Positions 37,288 through 46,280 of a DNA stretch of 64,000 nucleotides are shown piece by piece (position 1 is the first letter of the stretch; each line of letters begins with the position of its first letter). The notes below the pieces were generated by a model, which worked only from the letters and a program-made list of their open reading frames with translations, searched no databases and had not been told where the DNA came from. Made by a program: the position numbers and the translations under genes. Source of the stretch: Geodermatophilus normandii (GTDB taxonomy: Bacteria; Actinomycetota; Actinomycetes; Mycobacteriales; Geodermatophilaceae); NCBI RefSeq assembly GCF_003182485.1, contig NZ_QGTX01000001.1, forward strand, positions 2,806,001-2,870,000, in the 5' to 3' direction.

Positions 37288-39372
37288 TCAGGCGGGCAGC
37301 GAGGCCACGCCCCGCGGCAGGAACCGCTCGCCGGTGACCGCCTCGGAGACCCCGGCGCGGTCGAGGTAGGCGGAGATGCCGCCCAGCCAGAACGGCCAGC
37401 CGGCGCCCAGCACCATGCACAGGTCGATGTCCTGCACGGCCTGGACGACGCCCTCGTCGAGCATCAGCCGGATCTCCTCGGCGAGCGCCCGGACCGCGCG
37501 CTCGCGCACCTGCTCCTCGGTCTGCGGGGAGTCGCCGGCGTCGATGCCCTCGAGCTCGGGGTCGACGACGCCCGGCTCGGAGTAGACGCTGGTCTTGCCC
37601 AGCTCGACCATCCTCCTCAGCCCCTCACCGACGGCGAACCGGTCGGGGAAGGCCTCGTGCATCCGCTCGGCCACGTGCAGGGCGACCGGCGGGCCGACCA
37701 GCGTGAGCAGCTCGAACGGCGACATCGGCAGGCCCAGCGGGTCCAGCGCCCGGTCGGCGACGGCCACCGGCGTGCCCTGCTCGACGGCCGAGGTGACCTC
37801 GCCGAGGAAGCGGGTGAGCAGCCGGTTGACGACGAACGCCGGGGCGTCGGCCACGAGCACGCAGGACTTCTTCAGCGCCCTGCCGACGGCGAAGGCGGTG
37901 GCCAGCGCGGCGTCGTCGGTCTGCTCGGCGCGCACGACCTCCAGCAGCGGCAGGACCGCCACCGGGTTGAAGGAGTGCAGGCCGACGACCCGCTCGGGGT
38001 GCTCGAGCTTGGAGGCCATCTCGGTCACCGACAGCGCGGAGGTGTTGGTGGCCAGCACGCACTCGGGGGAGACGACGGCCTCCACCTCGGCGAACACCTG
38101 CTGCTTCACCGACATCTCCTCGAAGACGGCCTCGATGACGAGGTCGGCGTCGGCGAAGGCGGCCTTGTCCAGCGCGCCGGTGACCAGTCCCTTGAGCCGG
38201 TTGAGCCGGTCGGCCGAGAGCCGGCCACGGGCGGCGAGCTTCTCCAGCTCCCCGTGCACGTAGCCGACGCCCTTGTCCACGCGCGCCTGGTCGACGTCGG
38301 TGAGGACCACCGGCACCTCCAGCCGCCGCACGAACAGCAGCGCCAGCTGCGAGGCCATCAGTCCGGCGCCGACGACGCCGACCTTGGTGACCTTGCGGGC
38401 CAGCGACCTGTCCGGGGCGCCGGCCGGGCGCTTGGCGCGCTTGTTGACCAGGTCGAAGGAGTAGAGGCTGGCCCGCAGCTCGTCGCTCATCAGCAGCTCG
38501 GCGAGCGCCCGGTCCTCGGCGGCGGTGCCGGCGGTGAACGCCTCGCCGTCGGCGCCGTTGCGCGCCAGGTCGAGCAGCTCGACGGCGCGCAGGGCGCCGG
38601 GGGAGGCGTTGCGCGTGCGGGCGGCCACGATGCCGCGCGCCCGCTCGATCGCGGCGTCCCACCCGGACCGGTCGACCTCGGCGCGGGTCACCGTCACGTC
38701 GCCGTTGAGGACCGCGGCGGCCCACTCCAGCGACCGCTCGAGGAAGTCGGCCGGCTCGAACAGCGCGTCGGCGATCCCCAGCTCCGCCGCCCTCGGGCCG
38801 GGGGTGACCTTGTTCTGCGCCAGCGCGTTCTCGACGATCACGGTGACCGCCGTGTCGATCCCGACCAGGTCCGGCAGCAGCTGCGTGCCACCCCAGCCGG
38901 GCACCAGGCCGAGGAAGACCTCGGGGAAGGCGACGACGGCGGTGCTCGCGATCGTGCGGTACGAGCAGTGCAGCGCCAGCTCCAGGCCGCCGCCGAGGGC
39001 TGCGCCGTTGACGAACGCGAACGTCGGCACGGACGCGTCCTTGAGCCGCCGGAACACCCGGTGGCCGGTCTCGGCGATCTCCCGCGCCTGCTCGGCGGAG
39101 GTGATCGACGGGACGCCGGAGAGGTCGGCGCCCACGGCGAAGACGAACGGCTTCCCGGTGACCGCGACGGCCGCGGGGGCGGGCGTGTGCGCCGCGATCT
39201 CGTCGAGCGCGGCGTCCAGTGACGCCAGCCCGCCGGGGCCGAAGGTGGACGGGCGCGTGTGGTCGTGCCCGTTGTCCAGCGTGACCAGGGCGATCTCCCC
39301 GGCCAGGCCGGGGAGGCGCACGTACCGCACCTTGGCGGCGGTGACGACCTCGTTCTCCACGGCGGTGCTCAC
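37288..39372 (-). CDS. fadB: 3-hydroxyacyl-CoA dehydrogenase / enoyl-CoA hydratase fusion (FadB-type)
   Basis: 694-aa trifunctional-type beta-oxidation enzyme. N-terminal crotonase domain (GADLSGVPSITS, AFVNGAALGGGLELALHC with oxyanion loop, FPEVFLGLVPGWGGTQLL with the catalytic Glu region), then NAD-binding VGVVGAGLMASQLALLF near 370, LATNTSALSVTEMA, and catalytic GLHSFNPVAVLPLLEVV with the conserved His. Two C-terminal dehydrogenase domains follow. Acts with the thiolase encoded immediately upstream; the GTG overlaps the thiolase stop, indicating a tightly coupled fadA-fadB unit. Confidence 0.93.
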   Translation of the reverse strand: MSTAVENEVVTAAKVRYVRLPGLAGEIALVTLDNGHDHTRPSTFGPGGLASLDAALDEIAAHTPAPAAVAVTGKPFVFAVGADLSGVPSITSAEQAREIAETGHRVFRRLKDASVPTFAFVNGAALGGGLELALHCSYRTIASTAVVAFPEVFLGLVPGWGGTQLLPDLVGIDTAVTVIVENALAQNKVTPGPRAAELGIADALFEPADFLERSLEWAAAVLNGDVTVTRAEVDRSGWDAAIERARGIVAARTRNASPGALRAVELLDLARNGADGEAFTAGTAAEDRALAELLMSDELRASLYSFDLVNKRAKRPAGAPDRSLARKVTKVGVVGAGLMASQLALLFVRRLEVPVVLTDVDQARVDKGVGYVHGELEKLAARGRLSADRLNRLKGLVTGALDKAAFADADLVIEAVFEEMSVKQQVFAEVEAVVSPECVLATNTSALSVTEMASKLEHPERVVGLHSFNPVAVLPLLEVVRAEQTDDAALATAFAVGRALKKSCVLVADAPAFVVNRLLTRFLGEVTSAVEQGTPVAVADRALDPLGLPMSPFELLTLVGPPVALHVAERMHEAFPDRFAVGEGLRRMVELGKTSVYSEPGVVDPELEGIDAGDSPQTEEQVRERAVRALAEEIRLMLDEGVVQAVQDIDLCMVLGAGWPFWLGGISAYLDRAGVSEAVTGERFLPRGVASLPA

Positions 39373-40589
39373 TTCGTGCCCTCCCAGTTCGGGTTCTCCC
39401 AGATCACGCTGGCGCCCATGCCCAGGCCCACGCACATGGCGGTCAGGCCGTAGCGGACGTCGGGCCGCTCGGCGAACTGCCGCGACAGCTGGGTCATGAG
39501 GCGGACGCCGGAGGAGGCCAGCGGGTGGCCGACGGCGATGGCGCCGCCCCAGGGGTTGACCCGCTCGTCGTCGTCGGCGATGCCGAAGTGGTCGAGGAAG
39601 GCCAGCACCTGGACGGCGAAGGCCTCGTTGAGCTCGAACAGGCCGATGTCGGAGATCGACAGGCCGGTGCGGGCCAGCGCCCTCTCGGTGGAGGGCACCG
39701 GGCCCACGCCCATGACCTCGGGCCCGACGCCGGCGAAGCCGTAACCCACCAGCCGCATGCCGGCGGTCAGGCCCAGCTCCTCGGCGGTCTCCTCGGCGGC
39801 CAGGATGCAGCCGGTGGCGCCGTCGTTGAGACCCGCGGCGTTGCCGGCCGTCACGCTCCCGTGCGGGCGGAACGGCGTCCTGAGCGTGGCCAGGCCCTCC
39901 AGGGTGGTGCCGGGCCGGGGCGGCTCGTCGGCGGTGGCCAGGCCCCAGCCGTGCTCGGCGCTGCGGGTGGCAACGGTGACCAGCTCCGGGCCGATCTGCC
40001 CGTTGGCGACGGCCTCGGCGTACTTCTGCTGGCTGGCGAGGGCGAACGCGTCGGCGCGCTCCCGGGTCAGGTGCGGGAAGCGGTCGTGCAGGTTCTCGGC
40101 CGTGGAGCCCATGACCAGCGCCGAGCCGTCGACGATCTGCTCGCTGAAGAACCGGGGGTTGGGGTCGGCGCCCTCGCCCATCGGGTGGCGGCCCATGTGC
40201 TCGACGCCGCCGGCGATGGCGACGTCGTAGGCGCCGAAGGCGATGCCGGAGGCGGTGGTGGTGACGGCGGTCATCGCGCCGGCGCACATGCGGTCGATCG
40301 CGTAGCCGGGGACCGACTCCGGCAGCCCGGCCAGCAGCGCGGCCGTGCGGCCGATGGTCAGCCCCTGGTCACCGACCTGGGTGGTCGCGGCGATGGCGAC
40401 CTCGTCGACCCGCTCGGCCGGCAGCGCCGGGTTGCGGCGCAGCAGCTCGCGGATCACCCGCACGACCAGGTCGTCGGCGCGCGTCTCGGCGTACACGCCC
40501 TTGGGGCCGGCCTTGCCGAAGGGAGTTCGCACGCCGTCGACGAAGACGACCTCGCGCAGCGAGCGAGGCCGCCGCTCTCCAGATGTCAC
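39369..40589 (-). CDS. fadA: Acetyl-CoA C-acyltransferase (thiolase)
   Basis: 406-aa thiolase performing the last step of beta-oxidation, CoA-dependent cleavage of 3-ketoacyl-CoA. Nucleophile Cys in AIDRMCAGAMTAVTT (about 103), HMGRHPMGEG, NEAFAVQVLAFLDHF, GGAIAVGHPLASSG (catalytic His) and CVGLGMGASVIWEN (acid/base Cys). ATG start. First gene of the fadA-fadB pair; a 16-bp palindrome 56 bases upstream may be its operator. Confidence 0.95.
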   Translation of the reverse strand: MTSGERRPRSLREVVFVDGVRTPFGKAGPKGVYAETRADDLVVRVIRELLRRNPALPAERVDEVAIAATTQVGDQGLTIGRTAALLAGLPESVPGYAIDRMCAGAMTAVTTTASGIAFGAYDVAIAGGVEHMGRHPMGEGADPNPRFFSEQIVDGSALVMGSTAENLHDRFPHLTRERADAFALASQQKYAEAVANGQIGPELVTVATRSAEHGWGLATADEPPRPGTTLEGLATLRTPFRPHGSVTAGNAAGLNDGATGCILAAEETAEELGLTAGMRLVGYGFAGVGPEVMGVGPVPSTERALARTGLSISDIGLFELNEAFAVQVLAFLDHFGIADDDERVNPWGGAIAVGHPLASSGVRLMTQLSRQFAERPDVRYGLTAMCVGLGMGASVIWENPNWEGTK

Positions 40590-40644
40590 TCGTACCTCCG
40601 CAGCAGGGGGAGCGGTCCCCGGGCACGGGGACGGCGGAGGAGAA

Positions 40645-40660
40645 GTTACCCGCCGGTAAC
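40645..40660. promoter_or_regulatory. Palindromic operator candidate upstream of fadA
   Basis: GTTACC-CGCC-GGTAAC, 56 bases before the fadA ATG. The TTACC...GGTAA form resembles TetR-family fatty-acid regulator sites. The regulator gene is not in this window. Confidence 0.5.
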
Positions 40661-40830
40661 CGCTGGACCAAGCGCGACCCGACCCCTCGGGGCGGCCCCG
40701 GCGGTCCCGTCCACCCCCGAAGGGTCACGGTCCGGCAACGCCACCGACCCGGGCTTGCAACCGATGTGACAGGGAGCGCATATTGGCCGCCGCACTTCTG
40801 CAGATTCCCGACGGAATGGTGGACCCATCC

Positions 40831-41943
40831 ATGGCGCGACGGCGCACCACGATGACGGCCCTGGCGGCCGCCCTGGTCTTCAGCCTTGCTGCCTGTGGCA
40901 GCGACAGCGGCAGCGACACCGGCAGCGGTGGTGGCGGCGGCGGTGGCGGCGGCGGCGAGTCCGCCGGCAAGGTCGGCGTCATCCTCCCCGACACCGAGTC
41001 CTCGGTGCGGTGGGAGAACTTCGACCGCCCCTACCTCGAGGCGGCCTTCGAGGAGGCCGGTGTCGAGTACGACATCCAGAACGCCGAGGGCGACGCCCAG
41101 CGGCAGGCGACCATCGCCGAGCAGATGATCACCGAGGGCGCCACCGTCCTCGCGATCGTCAACCTCGACTCGGCCTCGGGCGCGCAGATCCAGGAGCAGG
41201 CCGCCAACGAGGGCGTCCAGACGATCGACTACGACCGGCTCACCCTGGGTGGCTCGGCCGAGTACTACGTCTCCTTCGACAACACCGAGGTGGGCCGGCT
41301 CCAGGGCGCGGGCCTGCAGCAGTGCCTCGAGGCCAACGGCGTCACCCAGGGGAACATCGCGTTCCTCAACGGCTCGCCGGACGACAACAACGCGACGCTG
41401 TTCTCGTCGGGCGCCCACGAGGTCCTCGACCCGCTGACGCAGTACACGCAGGTCGCCGAGCAGGCCGTCCCCGAGTGGGACAACCAGGAGGCCGCGACGA
41501 TCTTCGAGCAGATGTACACCCAGAACAACGGCAACATCCAGGGCGTGCTCGCGGCCAACGACGGTCTGGCCAACTCGGTGATCCAGATCCTCGGGCGCAA
41601 CAACGCCGCCGGCGCGAACAACGTGACCGGTCAGGACGCCAGCGTCGAGGGCCTGCAGAACATCCTCAACGGCGACCAGTGCATGACGGTCTACAAGTCG
41701 GTCCGCGACGAGGCGAACGCGCTCGCCGAGCTGGCCGTCGCGCTGCTCAACGGCGAGGAGGGCGAGACCACCGGCACCGTCGAGGACCCCGAGGGTGGCC
41801 GCGAGGTCCCGTCGGTCCTGCTGACGCCGGTCTCGATCTTCCGCGACAACGTCAAGGACGTCGTCGACGACGAGTTCGTGACCGCCGAGGAGCTCTGCAC
41901 CGGCGACTTCGCCGCCGCGTGCCAGGAACTCGGCATCTCGTAG
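40831..41943 (+). CDS. Sugar ABC transporter substrate-binding lipoprotein (XylF/RbsB type)
   Basis: About 370 aa. Signal peptide with lipobox SLAAC (Cys near residue 22), then a Ser/Gly linker with ten consecutive Gly, and a periplasmic-binding-protein-1 domain: KVGVILPDTESSVRWENFD, AEQMITEGATVLAIVNLDS, VQTIDYDRL, YVSFDNTEVGRLQGAGL, VLAANDGLANSVIQIL, VTGQDASVEGLQNI. This matches D-xylose-binding XylF most closely, so xylose or a related pentose is the inferred ligand. ATG 40831 is preferred; ATG 40816 is possible. First gene of a three-gene ABC operon; a strong hairpin follows. Confidence 0.88.
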   Translation: MARRRTTMTALAAALVFSLAACGSDSGSDTGSGGGGGGGGGGESAGKVGVILPDTESSVRWENFDRPYLEAAFEEAGVEYDIQNAEGDAQRQATIAEQMITEGATVLAIVNLDSASGAQIQEQAANEGVQTIDYDRLTLGGSAEYYVSFDNTEVGRLQGAGLQQCLEANGVTQGNIAFLNGSPDDNNATLFSSGAHEVLDPLTQYTQVAEQAVPEWDNQEAATIFEQMYTQNNGNIQGVLAANDGLANSVIQILGRNNAAGANNVTGQDASVEGLQNILNGDQCMTVYKSVRDEANALAELAVALLNGEEGETTGTVEDPEGGREVPSVLLTPVSIFRDNVKDVVDDEFVTAEELCTGDFAAACQELGIS

Positions 41944-41947
41944 TTCA

Positions 41948-41992
41948 CAGCAGCCGCCGGGGCGTCCATCATGGGCGCCCCGGCGGCTGCTG
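41948..41992 (+). terminator. 17-bp hairpin between binding-protein and ATPase genes
   Basis: CAGCAGCCGCCGGGGCG / CGCCCCGGCGGCTGCTG with an 11-base loop, five bases after the binding-protein stop and 34 before the ATPase GTG. Such structures partly terminate or stabilise the upstream mRNA so that the binding protein is made in excess. Confidence 0.7.
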
Positions 41993-42026
41993 CCGTAGCC
42001 CCGCCAGCTCGACCGAGAGGCCCGGT

Positions 42027-42833
42027 GTGTCCGCACCCACCGACCGTCCCCAGGACGGCACCCCCACCCTGGAACTCCGTGGCGTCAACAAGAGCTTCGG
42101 TGCCATACAGGTGCTGCACGACGTCCACCTGAAGGTCTACCCCGGCCAGGTCACCGCGCTGGTCGGCGACAACGGCGCGGGCAAGAGCACGCTCATCAAG
42201 TCCATCGCCGGGATCCACCCCATCGACTCCGGCGACGTGCTCTTCGAGGGCCGGCCGGTCACGGTCAGCGGCCCGCGCGACTCCGCGGCGCTCGGCATCG
42301 AGGTCGTCTACCAGGACCTGGCCCTGGCCGACAACCTCGACGTCGTCCAGAACATGTTCCTCGGGCGCGAGCGCAAGACCGGCTTCGTGCTGGACGAGAC
42401 GTCCATGGAGCAGGCCGCTCGGGACACCCTCGCCAAGCTCTCCGTCCGGACCCTGAAGTCGGTGCGCCAGCTCGTCTCCAGCCTCTCCGGCGGTCAGCGC
42501 CAGACGGTCGCCATCGCCAAGGCCGTGCTGTGGGAGTCCAAGCTGGTCATCCTCGACGAGCCGACCGCCGCCCTCGGTGTGGCACAGACCCGGCAGGTGC
42601 TCGACCTGGTCCGGCGGCTGGCCGACACCGGCCACGCGGTGGTCTTCATCAGTCACAACATGGTCGACGTCTTCGAGGTGGCCGACCGGGTCGCGGCCCT
42701 GTACCTGGGCCGGATGGCGGCGGACATCCCCATCTCGCAGGTCGACCGTCCCCAGGTCATCGAGCTCATCACGGCGGGCCGGTCGGGCAACCTCGGCATC
42801 GCACCCGCCGAGGCCGCGGCTGTGGAGGTCTGA
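42027..42833 (+). CDS. Sugar ABC transporter ATP-binding protein (single domain)
   Basis: 268-aa ABC ATPase: Walker A GDNGAGKSTLIKSI, Q-loop VVYQDLALADNLDV, signature SSLSGGQRQTVAIAKA, Walker B LVILDEPTAALG and H-loop VVFISHNMVDV. VENM-type carbohydrate uptake (CUT2) proteins such as XylG normally carry two ABC domains (about 500 aa); this is a one-domain FrcA-like form that would act as a homodimer. GTG start. Three bases before the permease gene. Confidence 0.92.
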   Translation: MSAPTDRPQDGTPTLELRGVNKSFGAIQVLHDVHLKVYPGQVTALVGDNGAGKSTLIKSIAGIHPIDSGDVLFEGRPVTVSGPRDSAALGIEVVYQDLALADNLDVVQNMFLGRERKTGFVLDETSMEQAARDTLAKLSVRTLKSVRQLVSSLSGGQRQTVAIAKAVLWESKLVILDEPTAALGVAQTRQVLDLVRRLADTGHAVVFISHNMVDVFEVADRVAALYLGRMAADIPISQVDRPQVIELITAGRSGNLGIAPAEAAAVEV

Positions 42834-42836
42834 TCC

Positions 42837-44123
42837 ATGTCCAGCACTCTGTCCGCCCCCACCAGCGCGCAGGAGCCGGGCGGCGCGCCGTCGGGCTTCG
42901 AGGCCGACCGCAGCGCCGACTCCTTCGGCGCGAGCGTCCGGGCCTACGTCGACCGCGTCCGGGGCGGTGACCTGGGGGCGCTGCCGGCCATCCTGGGCAT
43001 CGTCGCCCTCGGGCTGCTGTTCTTCGCGCTGCGGCCCGAGACGTTCCTGACCCCGCGGAACATGGCCAACCTGGCCGACCAGGCGGCGCCGATCATCATC
43101 CTGGCGATGGGGCTGGTCTTCATCCTGCTGCTGGGTGAGATCGACCTGTCCGCGGGTGTCGTCAGCGGCGTCTGCGCCGCGGTCATGGCCAAGCTGCTCG
43201 CCGATGCGGGCGCACCGTGGTACGTCTCGGTGGCGGCCGCCATCGTCACCGGCGTGGTCATCGGCCTGTTCACCGGCAGCCTCGTCGGCGTGATCGGCAT
43301 CCCGTCGTTCGTCGTCACACTCGCGCTCTTCCTGGGCTGGCAGGGCTTCACCCTGCGGCTCATCGGCGAGGGCGGCACGGTGCCGGTGCGCGACCCGGTG
43401 ATCTCGGCCATCAGCGACAAGAACGTGCCGGTCGCTCTCGGCTGGGTCCTGGCCCTGGTGGTCATCGCCGTCTACGCGGCGCTGCAGCTCAACCGGTTCC
43501 GGGTCCAGCGGTCCAAGGGCCTCGCGCACGCCCCGCTCGCCGTGGTGCTCGTGCGGATCGGCGTGATCGCCGCCGTCGTCGTCCTGGTCACGGCGGTGCT
43601 GAGCGTCGACCGTGCCCCGGCCGTCGGCGTGGTGCTCGCCGGGATCCCGTACGCCATCCCGCTCGTGATCCTCCTGCTGCTGGTGCTGACCTTCGTGCTC
43701 GGCCGCACGAGCTTCGGCCGGCACGTCTACGCGGTGGGCGGCAACGCCGAGGCGGCCCGGCGGGCCGGCATCAACGTCACCCGGATCCGGGTGGCCGTGT
43801 TCGTCATCGGCTCGACGCTGGCGGCGATCAGCGGCATCGTCGCGGCGGCCCGCCTGGGCTCGGTCGCGCCGGGGTCCGGCGGCGGCAACACGCTGCTGTA
43901 CGCGGTCGGTGCGGCGGTCATCGGTGGCACCAGCCTCTTCGGTGGCCGGGGCCGGGTGCGCGACGCCGTCCTGGGCGGCCTGGTCGTGGCGATCATCGCC
44001 AACGGGCTCGGCCTGCTCGGCACGGAGGCGTACCTCAACTTCATCATCACCGGCGGGGTGCTCCTGCTGGCGGCCAGCGTCGACGCGCTGGCCCGTCGCC
44101 GGGCTGCGGCCACGGGCCACTAG
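42837..44123 (+). CDS. Sugar ABC transporter permease (XylH type)
   Basis: 428 aa, about ten to twelve transmembrane helices. CUT2 permease signatures are IIILAMGLVFILLLGEIDLSAG, GVIGIPSFVVTLALF, VYAVGGNAEAARRAGINVTR and NTLLYAVGAAVIGGTSLFGG RGR-like stretch. A hydrophilic N-terminal tail of about 45 residues precedes the first helix. Forms the channel with the ATPase encoded just upstream. A bidirectional hairpin follows. Confidence 0.93.
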   Translation: MSSTLSAPTSAQEPGGAPSGFEADRSADSFGASVRAYVDRVRGGDLGALPAILGIVALGLLFFALRPETFLTPRNMANLADQAAPIIILAMGLVFILLLGEIDLSAGVVSGVCAAVMAKLLADAGAPWYVSVAAAIVTGVVIGLFTGSLVGVIGIPSFVVTLALFLGWQGFTLRLIGEGGTVPVRDPVISAISDKNVPVALGWVLALVVIAVYAALQLNRFRVQRSKGLAHAPLAVVLVRIGVIAAVVVLVTAVLSVDRAPAVGVVLAGIPYAIPLVILLLLVLTFVLGRTSFGRHVYAVGGNAEAARRAGINVTRIRVAVFVIGSTLAAISGIVAAARLGSVAPGSGGGNTLLYAVGAAVIGGTSLFGGRGRVRDAVLGGLVVAIIANGLGLLGTEAYLNFIITGGVLLLAASVDALARRRAAATGH

Positions 44124-44148
44124 GAGGCCCCCGCTGCAGGAGGTCCCC

Positions 44149-44185
44149 GAGGGGCGGTCCCGGCTCAGGCCGGGGCCGCCCCCTC
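44149..44185. terminator. Bidirectional terminator hairpin
   Basis: GAGGGGCGGTCCCGGC / GCCGGGGCCGCCCCCTC, a 16-bp stem with one bulge and a four-base loop, lies between the permease stop and the convergent RNase D stop. Confidence 0.75.
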
Positions 44186-44199
44186 GTGCGTGCGGGGGC

Positions 44200-45453
44200 T
44201 CAGGCGCGGGTGAGCGCGTCGGCGAGCAGCCCGCAGGTCAGCTCGACCTGCCACTCGCGGGCGCCGCCGGCGCGCAGCGCCGCGGCGACGGTCCCGGCGT
44301 CGCGCGGCTCGGGCGGGGTCCACATCAGCCGGCGCACCAGGTCGGGGGAGAGCAGGTTCTCCACCGGGACGTCGTGCTCGGCCGACAGCTGGGCCAGCCC
44401 CGTGCGGGCGGCCTGGAGCCGGGTGGCCGCGGCCGGGTCGCGGTCGGCCCAGCGGTTGACCGGTGGCGGCCCGTCGCCCGGGCGGCTGTGCGGCGGCAGC
44501 TCGGAGTCCGGCAGCGCCCGGCCGCGGGTCAGCGCGCCGAACCAGGTGCCCACCAGCCGCCGGTTGGCCCGGCCGCGGAACACCGGCAGCTCCAGCAGTG
44601 CCGCCTCGGTCTGCGGATCGGCCTGGACGGCGGCCACCATCGCCGCGTCGGGCAGCACCCGGCCGGGGGCGACGTCGCGCCGGCGGGCGAGGTCGTCACG
44701 CGCCTGCCACAGCGAGCGGAGCATCCCGAGCTGGCGCCGGTTGCGCAGCCCGTGCACGCCGGAGGTCCGGCGCCAGGGGTCCTGCCGAGGCGGCGGGGCG
44801 CCGGCGGCGAGCACCGCGGCGAACTCCTGCCGTGCCCACTCGGTCTTGCCCTGCTCGTCGAGCAGGGCGGCCAGCGCGTCGCGCAGGTCGACGAGGACCT
44901 CGACGTCGAGGGCGGCGTAGACCAGCCACTCCTCCGGCAGCGGCCGGGTGCTCCAGTCGGCGGCCGAGTGGCCCTTGACCAGCGAGTAGCCCAGCAGCGA
45001 CTCGACGACGGCGGCCAGGCCCACCCGCGGCAGGCCGGCCAGGCGCGCGGCCAGCTCGGTGTCGAAGATCCGCGCGGGCACCATGCCGATCTCGGCGAGG
45101 CAGGGCAGGTCCTGGCTGGCCGCGTGCAGCACCCACTCGGCGTCGGCGATCGCGGCCTGGACGACGGACAGGTCGCCCAGCGGGATGGGGTCGACCAGCC
45201 CCGTGCCGGCGCCGGCGCGGCGCAGCTGCACGAGGTACGCGCGCTGGCCGTACCGGTAACCGGAGGCGCGCTCGGCGTCGACGGCGACCGGACCGGTCCC
45301 GGCGCGCAGCGCGTCGGCGTAGGCGGCGAGCGCCTCGGGGGTCTCGACGACCGGCGGCAGTCCGTCGCGCGGGGCCAGCAGGGGGATCGCTTCGGGAGCG
45401 TCCGGCTCGCGGTCGTCGTCCCGGGCAGCGGCGGGCAGGGGCTCGGTGCTCAG
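44200..45453 (-). CDS. rnd: Ribonuclease D-like exonuclease with HRDC domain
   Basis: 417 aa. DEDD 3'-5' exonuclease domain: PVAVDAERASGYRYGQRAYL (D-E pair), EWVLHAASQDLPCLAE (Asp), and YAALDVEVLVDLRDAL (Y...D). HRDC domain follows (GLRNRRQLGMLRSLWQARDD), then a C-terminal RNase D helix bundle. Trims tRNA and other RNA 3' ends. The best start is CTG at 45453, which has AAGGTGG seven to eight bases upstream; no ATG/GTG/TTG occurs nearby in frame except far upstream within DUF3000. Homologue of Rv2681. Confidence 0.88.
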   Translation of the reverse strand: MSTEPLPAAARDDDREPDAPEAIPLLAPRDGLPPVVETPEALAAYADALRAGTGPVAVDAERASGYRYGQRAYLVQLRRAGAGTGLVDPIPLGDLSVVQAAIADAEWVLHAASQDLPCLAEIGMVPARIFDTELAARLAGLPRVGLAAVVESLLGYSLVKGHSAADWSTRPLPEEWLVYAALDVEVLVDLRDALAALLDEQGKTEWARQEFAAVLAAGAPPPRQDPWRRTSGVHGLRNRRQLGMLRSLWQARDDLARRRDVAPGRVLPDAAMVAAVQADPQTEAALLELPVFRGRANRRLVGTWFGALTRGRALPDSELPPHSRPGDGPPPVNRWADRDPAAATRLQAARTGLAQLSAEHDVPVENLLSPDLVRRLMWTPPEPRDAGTVAAALRAGGAREWQVELTCGLLADALTRA

Positions 45454-45559
45454 TTGCCGTCCACCTTCTCGCCCGTCCCGTCCCGTCCGCGCGTGCGCCG
45501 CACGGCTGTCCCCTCGATCGTAGAGACCGCGGCGCGTGCGCCCGGCGAGGGGGAGGGAG

Positions 45560-46204
45560 TCAGGACGGCTCGGGTGCCGTGCCGGCCGGGCCGAGGAGGG
45601 CGACACCGGGCGGCGGCAGCCCGGCGGCGTTGGCGAGGACCTCGAGCCAGGCGTCGAGGTGGCGGCCGAGCGCGGTGTCCTCGGCGGTCCACGACGCGCG
45701 GAGCTCGACGTCGACGGAGTGCTCGGGGCCGGCGAGGTCGCCGAAGCGGGTGGAGGCCGTGCGGGTGACCGTGCCGCCGAGCGCGTGCCAGGCCGCGCCG
45801 CACTCGCCGAGGGCGTCGGTCAGCCAGCTCCACGCGACCTCGGAGAACATCGCGTCGTCGACCATGTGCTCGTCGGTGCTCGCCGACAGGTACCCCACGC
45901 AGCGGGTGGTGCCGTCCCAGGCCTCGTGGCCGGCGGGGTCGTGCAGGACGATGAACCGGGCCACGGCGAGCTCGACCTCGTCGTCGCCCTCGCCCTCGGA
46001 CACCCGCGCGGCGAGCGCGTGGGCGAAGGGCGCCAGGCGTTGCGGTGCGGGGATGTCCTCGAGGACGATCTCGGGGCGGGCCCGGACCGCGGCGAGGGAC
46101 TCCAGGGCCGCGACGAAGTCGGCCGGCCGGTCGTCCCCGGGGCCGCCGGAGCCCGCGCGCGCACCGGCCCCGTCCCGGGGTCCGGCCAGACTGCGTGGCT
46201 CCAC
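45560..46204 (-). CDS. DUF3000 domain-containing protein
   Basis: 214 aa, cytoplasmic: FVAALESLAAVRARPEIVLE, ELAVARFIVLHDPAGHEAWD, DDAMFSEVAWSWLTDAL, GTVTRTASTRFGDLAG. Homologue of mycobacterial Rv2680, always next to the RNase D gene and divergent from hemE. GTG 46204 start. Function unknown; the pairing with RNase D may point to RNA metabolism. Confidence 0.9.
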   Translation of the reverse strand: MEPRSLAGPRDGAGARAGSGGPGDDRPADFVAALESLAAVRARPEIVLEDIPAPQRLAPFAHALAARVSEGEGDDEVELAVARFIVLHDPAGHEAWDGTTRCVGYLSASTDEHMVDDAMFSEVAWSWLTDALGECGAAWHALGGTVTRTASTRFGDLAGPEHSVDVELRASWTAEDTALGRHLDAWLEVLANAAGLPPPGVALLGPAGTAPEPS

Positions 46205-46280
46205 GCTCGCAGGGTAGGTGCCACGGGCCCGGTCTGTCTCGGACGCGCCGCTGCTCAGGGGTCTGGGAGGATCGGCCGTC

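Noticed and set aside
40920-40960. GGC-rich tract in the sugar-binding lipoprotein
   Set aside because: Encodes a simple Gly linker after the lipobox; ordinary in actinobacterial lipoproteins, not a regulatory repeat.
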